From Riemerella columbipharyngis (GTDB taxonomy: Bacteria; Bacteroidota; Bacteroidia; Flavobacteriales; Weeksellaceae), in contig NZ_FNAS01000013.1 in the NCBI RefSeq assembly GCF_900101995.1, positions 1 through 64,000 on the forward strand: a stretch of 64,000 nucleotides of DNA, given 5' to 3'. The first letter of the stretch is position 1; every line of letters begins with the position of its first letter. This document shows positions 60,403 through 64,000 of this stretch, piece by piece. The notes under the pieces are model-generated. The model was not told where the DNA came from and searched no databases. It was given only the letters and a program-made list of their open reading frames with translations. The position numbers and the translations under genes were made by a program.

Positions 60403-62276
60403 AAAGTCTCGGTTTCGATTTCTACCAGATAGAGCGTATCTGATAGAGATTTCTTTGTCCAGCTTTTTATCCAATGCTTTTTATTGTAACACGAGATTTC
60501 CGAGCGGATATTATACTTACGGATTTTATTTTTGGGTACGACAAACTTCCATTTGTAGCTGAAATTTGTCAAACGGTTTTTATACCAACCCACCAAATTC
60601 TGAGCAAGAGACTCGTCCATAAGTCCCTCAGGATTTGAGGCGTTATTATCCCCATTTTTTAATCCATCATAATACACCAGCATCAGAGCGTTTTCGCTAT
60701 ATGCCTTGGCGGTATATACCCCTCGGAAATATGTCATCGGCAAACAAAATACATTTATGTTAATCTCTGTAGCATCAGACGGTACATTTTTATAATTCAT
60801 ATGATAGCCTTGGTCGTCGATGAAAATATTTTGTGTTTGGATATCTTCTACATCCGGAAATTTCAGATTGAAAAACGATTTGTCATTAAATTTCCTGATA
60901 GGATCTGGCACTTCAAATTCCTCGAATGGAACTGTCGGCATAGTTTTATCCACCTTGATAATATTCATTACAGCTCTATTTCCAATAAACTCAAGGTCGT
61001 AATTCCTAAGGTTTTTAATCGTGTTTACCAGATCTCCGAAAGTCATATCCGGTACTGCCTTTTTCAGGTTGATTTTATTTTCATTAAAAACATAAATAAT
61101 AGGTACTCCTGAATCTGTGTGCTGCCTCATAGGATTGATGTAAATCTGTGCAATACCTATGCTCTTCCCGTTTTGGTCTTCTTGATTGGGAACACCGTAC
61201 TCCGAACACTCTATGAGTATTTCTGCTCCTTTTAAGGCTTGGGCTTCGGACACCGAGAAAACCTTCTCGATATGGTAATTATTATTCCGCAAACTTTCTT
61301 CGGCCAAGTTTTGTAAGTCTATAATTTGGGGAGATGATATCTTTATTTTGCCTTCATATTTTTGGCCGTTGTAGTTTAAGTTAGAATCAATGATAAGGCG
61401 GTATCTCCCCGGTGCTCCTATCCGGATTTGCTTTTTCCATTTACCACCTTGCTCCGGTGCAGAACTATTTTCAGCAGCATAATCCGTACTCATACCCGTT
61501 TCGTAGAAATCCTCTTGATAGATAGCGGCTTTATGCTCTTTTTGTTCTGCATCTATATAATAATGAGTACCACTCCAGATGCACCTTTGTTTAAGATAAG
61601 GGTCATCCAATATTTCTCCCGAAAGCCTAAAGCCGGCATCCATAAATCCAACTTGAAGAACATACAGTAAATAAGGCATAGGATGGATGATATTTTTATT
61701 GTAAACATCCATTCCGTTTTCCACTCTGTTGCGTGGAAATACCTTTTCTCCGGTAGTTGATTCCAGATTATTCCTGTTATTAATGAAAGAATCAAAATAC
61801 TTCCACGCTTCGTCATCGAGGTTGTATTCATCGGTGTATAGGCGTGGAAAGTTATATTCTGTATCCGGATATTTTTTGGTAACTATTTTATTGGCATGCT
61901 CGTAGATATCTGTTACTTCTATCTCCAAAAGCGGCAAATCCGATAGCTTTTTGTCAAAGTTCGGTAGATTCTCAAATCCGGAATCAATCTGCAATTTCAG
62001 ATTATTGTTCCTAAACTCCATGATCTCCAGCTTCCCTTTTCTGATTTTACCTTCGAACAAATGAATGCCCTCGTGGTAGCGTTTTAACCCTGTATTTGTG
62101 TGTGAAGAATACTGCCCAAACTTTGATAGGAAATCACGGTCGTACTGCACCGATATAGGCAGTGTGTAGTTCGTCCAGAACGAATCCTTAAATCTGGGAT
62201 TTTCTTCCACAAACACAAATCCGGATTTGTCCAATGGTATTTCTACTCCTGTATTCGTTATAAATTTATCTTTCAT
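60399..62276 (-). CDS. Putative phage structural protein (tail/baseplate type)
   Basis: 625 residues, no signal peptide or membrane segment. The start KDKFITNTGVEIPLDKSG, FVFVEENPRFKDSFWTNYT and LPISVQYDRDFLSKFGQYS resembles, in my memory, long uncharacterised proteins encoded in tail regions of Bacteroidota prophages. The body is rich in beta-strand and Asn/Tyr/Asp, as in phage tail or receptor-binding proteins. No enzyme motif is seen. It overlaps the upstream gene by 11 bp, so the two are co-translated and probably act together in the virion. It reads toward the integrase, ending inside its last codons. Confidence 0.6.
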   Translation of the reverse strand: MKDKFITNTGVEIPLDKSGFVFVEENPRFKDSFWTNYTLPISVQYDRDFLSKFGQYSSHTNTGLKRYHEGIHLFEGKIRKGKLEIMEFRNNNLKLQIDSGFENLPNFDKKLSDLPLLEIEVTDIYEHANKIVTKKYPDTEYNFPRLYTDEYNLDDEAWKYFDSFINNRNNLESTTGEKVFPRNRVENGMDVYNKNIIHPMPYLLYVLQVGFMDAGFRLSGEILDDPYLKQRCIWSGTHYYIDAEQKEHKAAIYQEDFYETGMSTDYAAENSSAPEQGGKWKKQIRIGAPGRYRLIIDSNLNYNGQKYEGKIKISSPQIIDLQNLAEESLRNNNYHIEKVFSVSEAQALKGAEILIECSEYGVPNQEDQNGKSIGIAQIYINPMRQHTDSGVPIIYVFNENKINLKKAVPDMTFGDLVNTIKNLRNYDLEFIGNRAVMNIIKVDKTMPTVPFEEFEVPDPIRKFNDKSFFNLKFPDVEDIQTQNIFIDDQGYHMNYKNVPSDATEININVFCLPMTYFRGVYTAKAYSENALMLVYYDGLKNGDNNASNPEGLMDESLAQNLVGWYKNRLTNFSYKWKFVVPKNKIRKYNIRSEISCYNKKHWIKSWTKKSLSDTLYLVEIETETF

Positions 62277-64000
62277 CGGTTTTGATATTAAATTCTAAAT
62301 CGATATTGAACTTACTGCTGTTAGTATCATAGATTTCGTTTTTTTTAGAGATGGGCTTGGCTGTGATGATCTCGTCTTCATCTTCGTTTGGTCTCCTTAT
62401 CACTATGAAACATAGTCTTGACTTTATAATAGCATTAATCAGTTCGATTTCTTCTCTGAGTATCCATCCGGTATTGATGATGATATTCTCGGTTTCCAAG
62501 CTGCCAAACTTCGTCTTGTTCGAGTCATCGAAGATATGCGTAAAACTGAACTTCTTCTGAAACGAATTTGGGCAGGAAAACCAGTCCAAAACCAAATTTT
62601 GATTTTCAAAAAATATATGGATAACACCATTCCCCGTGTCCGGAAAAGGAATAAGCTCCACGCCCGCCAAGTCTGCTGGCTGCTCATTAAAATTATCCGA
62701 ATAAAGCCAAATCTTATTCACTTGGAACTTCCCTTTCTCCAGCATCCCCTCTCCGTAGTTGGATAGGTTGTAAACCGCTTTTATATCGTTGTTTGGTCGG
62801 ATACAGTCGTGGGCAAAAGATACGGTACTGCCCGGATAATATCGGCGTATCGGAAAATCCGTGAATACAGGAAAGCACTTAGGCGTTTTGCCCGGAGCAA
62901 AGAATATATTATTGAGCCTATTTTCCGAAATAAGATTGTCATCTGCATCATATTCTTGAATTAAAAATGACACTGGAGAAAGGTCATATTGATATTGCCC
63001 ATCTTGCTGATAATAGTCTTTTATTCTAATGAAAAAATCTTGTACATCTTCTCCTGGACGGTATTCTATACTATCCGAAATAAACGGGTATACATACTCC
63101 TGTGTTTCCAAATGCTCTTCTCCATATCCCTTGAAATACATATTTGCCGTAATCTTTGCATAAGCAGAAAAACTCTTTGTCTTTGGAATAATGATTTTCT
63201 CTCCGTCCAAAGTAAAATAATAAGCCTTATTGGTAAAATCGGATTGCAGACCTGGTATTACTTGCAAACTGACACTTACTTTTTTATTAACATTCCCAGC
63301 CGTTACGATGATATCTCCGGAATAGTTCCCAACATTGAGCGAAGCAGAAGATTTTGTATTAAAGGTTAAAAAATTATCGTTTATCTGTACATTTTCCAAA
63401 AAGCTCGGGCTTGCAGTGATGCTCAAATTTAGATTATTAGGATTGTTTATCGTTACTGTACCTGTTTGGATATCCACTACATCGGATTTGCTTATCTGAA
63501 AATCAAAATTCTTCGGAGTAAGATTAAAATCATTACTATCATCTATTACCTCTAAGTTTATTGTAACAATTTTATTTATATGATGGCCTTCGAACCATTT
63601 CCTCCTTGTTTTAAAAATCCAAGCTTTGGAATAACTCCCCACTTCTAAATTGATACCTTCTGGTATGAGAGTTACCAATAATCTCTTTGGGTCAAGAGCT
63701 TCTTCCTTTATGAAAGACAGATTAAAAGGTGGGTCGGCATACGGTATAAAATCTTGGCTCCGAAGATTATAAATTGTAATAACCTTCTCTCCTTCTAATG
63801 CTTCGGAGGATTTATTATACCTAATATTGTAAACATCTTTGTCGGTATAAGCACCGGTAGAGATTCCATATCCTCCTGAACCCCCTCCGTCTCCTTCTAC
63901 AGTAAGTGAAATATCAATAGCAGGACTGTTTTCGATAAAATGCAAATCTCCATGCTCATCTACACCATAAGCGTTCACCACTACAGTGGCTTGATGAATG
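62266..64000 (-). CDS. Putative phage tail-associated protein (partial)
   Basis: The frame is open to the right edge, so the N-terminus is missing; the visible part begins ATVVVNAYGVDEHGDLHFIE, then a Gly-rich linker GDGGGSGGYG. It continues with beta-rich domains of Ig-like type (FQISKSDVVDIQTGTVTIN, SGDIIVTAGNVNKKVSVSLQ). No signal peptide is visible and no enzyme motif is seen. A Gly-rich start with repeated beta modules suits a tail fibre or virion surface protein. The overlap of 11 bp with the next gene supports one virion operon. A GTG at 63981 could be an internal start, but the reading frame before it looks coding. Confidence 0.6.
   Translation of the reverse strand, partial: IHQATVVVNAYGVDEHGDLHFIENSPAIDISLTVEGDGGGSGGYGISTGAYTDKDVYNIRYNKSSEALEGEKVITIYNLRSQDFIPYADPPFNLSFIKEEALDPKRLLVTLIPEGINLEVGSYSKAWIFKTRRKWFEGHHINKIVTINLEVIDDSNDFNLTPKNFDFQISKSDVVDIQTGTVTINNPNNLNLSITASPSFLENVQINDNFLTFNTKSSASLNVGNYSGDIIVTAGNVNKKVSVSLQVIPGLQSDFTNKAYYFTLDGEKIIIPKTKSFSAYAKITANMYFKGYGEEHLETQEYVYPFISDSIEYRPGEDVQDFFIRIKDYYQQDGQYQYDLSPVSFLIQEYDADDNLISENRLNNIFFAPGKTPKCFPVFTDFPIRRYYPGSTVSFAHDCIRPNNDIKAVYNLSNYGEGMLEKGKFQVNKIWLYSDNFNEQPADLAGVELIPFPDTGNGVIHIFFENQNLVLDWFSCPNSFQKKFSFTHIFDDSNKTKFGSLETENIIINTGWILREEIELINAIIKSRLCFIVIRRPNEDEDEIITAKPISKKNEIYDTNSSKFNIDLEFNIKTDER

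Noticed and set aside
1-64000. CRISPR array or defence island
   Set aside because: No regularly spaced repeats and no cas, restriction-modification or toxin-antitoxin pair was recognised.

Overview
The window is a stretch of AT-rich chromosome from a member of the Bacteroidota, most likely Flavobacteriia of the Weeksellaceae type (Chryseobacterium, Riemerella, Bergeyella and relatives). The evidence is internal. Three secreted proteins end in type IX secretion (T9SS) type A sorting domains. Promoters follow the Bacteroidota pattern TTTG-N18/19-TAnnTTTG (recA, tRNA-Gln). The families DUF6427, DUF4271, DUF5362 and the GYDIA-type GHMP kinase are present, MurF is fused to alanine racemase, and there is a free-standing sigma-54 activator next to lptE. 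I cannot name the species.

Layout. (1) Bases 1-1,272 are the tail of a phage-like segment: the end of a small membrane protein, an unusually structured intergenic region, a thymidylate-synthase-like gene collapsed to its two ends, and a Mom-like DNA-modification protein. (2) Bases 1,300-2,352 are decayed DNA ending in an IS30-family transposase remnant. (3) Bases 2,383-58,416 are mainly ordinary core genome. It holds polA; a membrane-protein and DUF3109 group; a universal stress protein; an LtaS-like alkaline phosphatase-fold enzyme; an ECF sigma factor; a repeat lipoprotein; a tRNA-hydroxylation, ferredoxin and folate operon; a GH3-type enzyme; pepT; an MscS channel; ptrB; hemD; T9SS cargo proteins; rsmI; tdk with murF-alr; a TetR-regulated tripartite RND efflux operon; gpsA; a second T9SS subtilase; the miaB, sigma-54 activator and lptE group; idi; recA; a GHMP kinase; pckA; and pheS. 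(4) Between these lie several decayed loci: a frameshifted DUF5362 gene, a collapsed TonB-receptor-like gene just upstream of recA, a second IS30 remnant abutting an IS1016-like (IS1595 family) fragment, an IS3-like remnant with an internal duplication, and a second IS1016-like remnant. (5) At 58,989 a tRNA-Gln(TTG) is followed at once by a tyrosine recombinase and then by two large convergent genes that look like phage structural genes. The second runs off the right edge, so a prophage integrated at the tRNA begins here and continues outside the window.

Functional links. idi and the GHMP kinase belong to isoprenoid metabolism. tdk with murF-alr, and lptE, serve nucleotide salvage and the cell envelope. 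The U32 protein is followed by a 4Fe-4S ferredoxin and a formyltetrahydrofolate cyclo-ligase, with 10 bp and then a 4-bp overlap between the genes, which suggests the ferredoxin serves the tRNA hydroxylase. The efflux operon is preceded by its probable TetR repressor.

I did not find a clearly new multi-gene defence or metabolic system. The most unusual items are the Mom-like gene behind a collapsed thyA-like gene, the nested RNA-like structure upstream of them, and the uncharacterised phage gene pair at the right end. No CRISPR array, rRNA or replication origin was seen.
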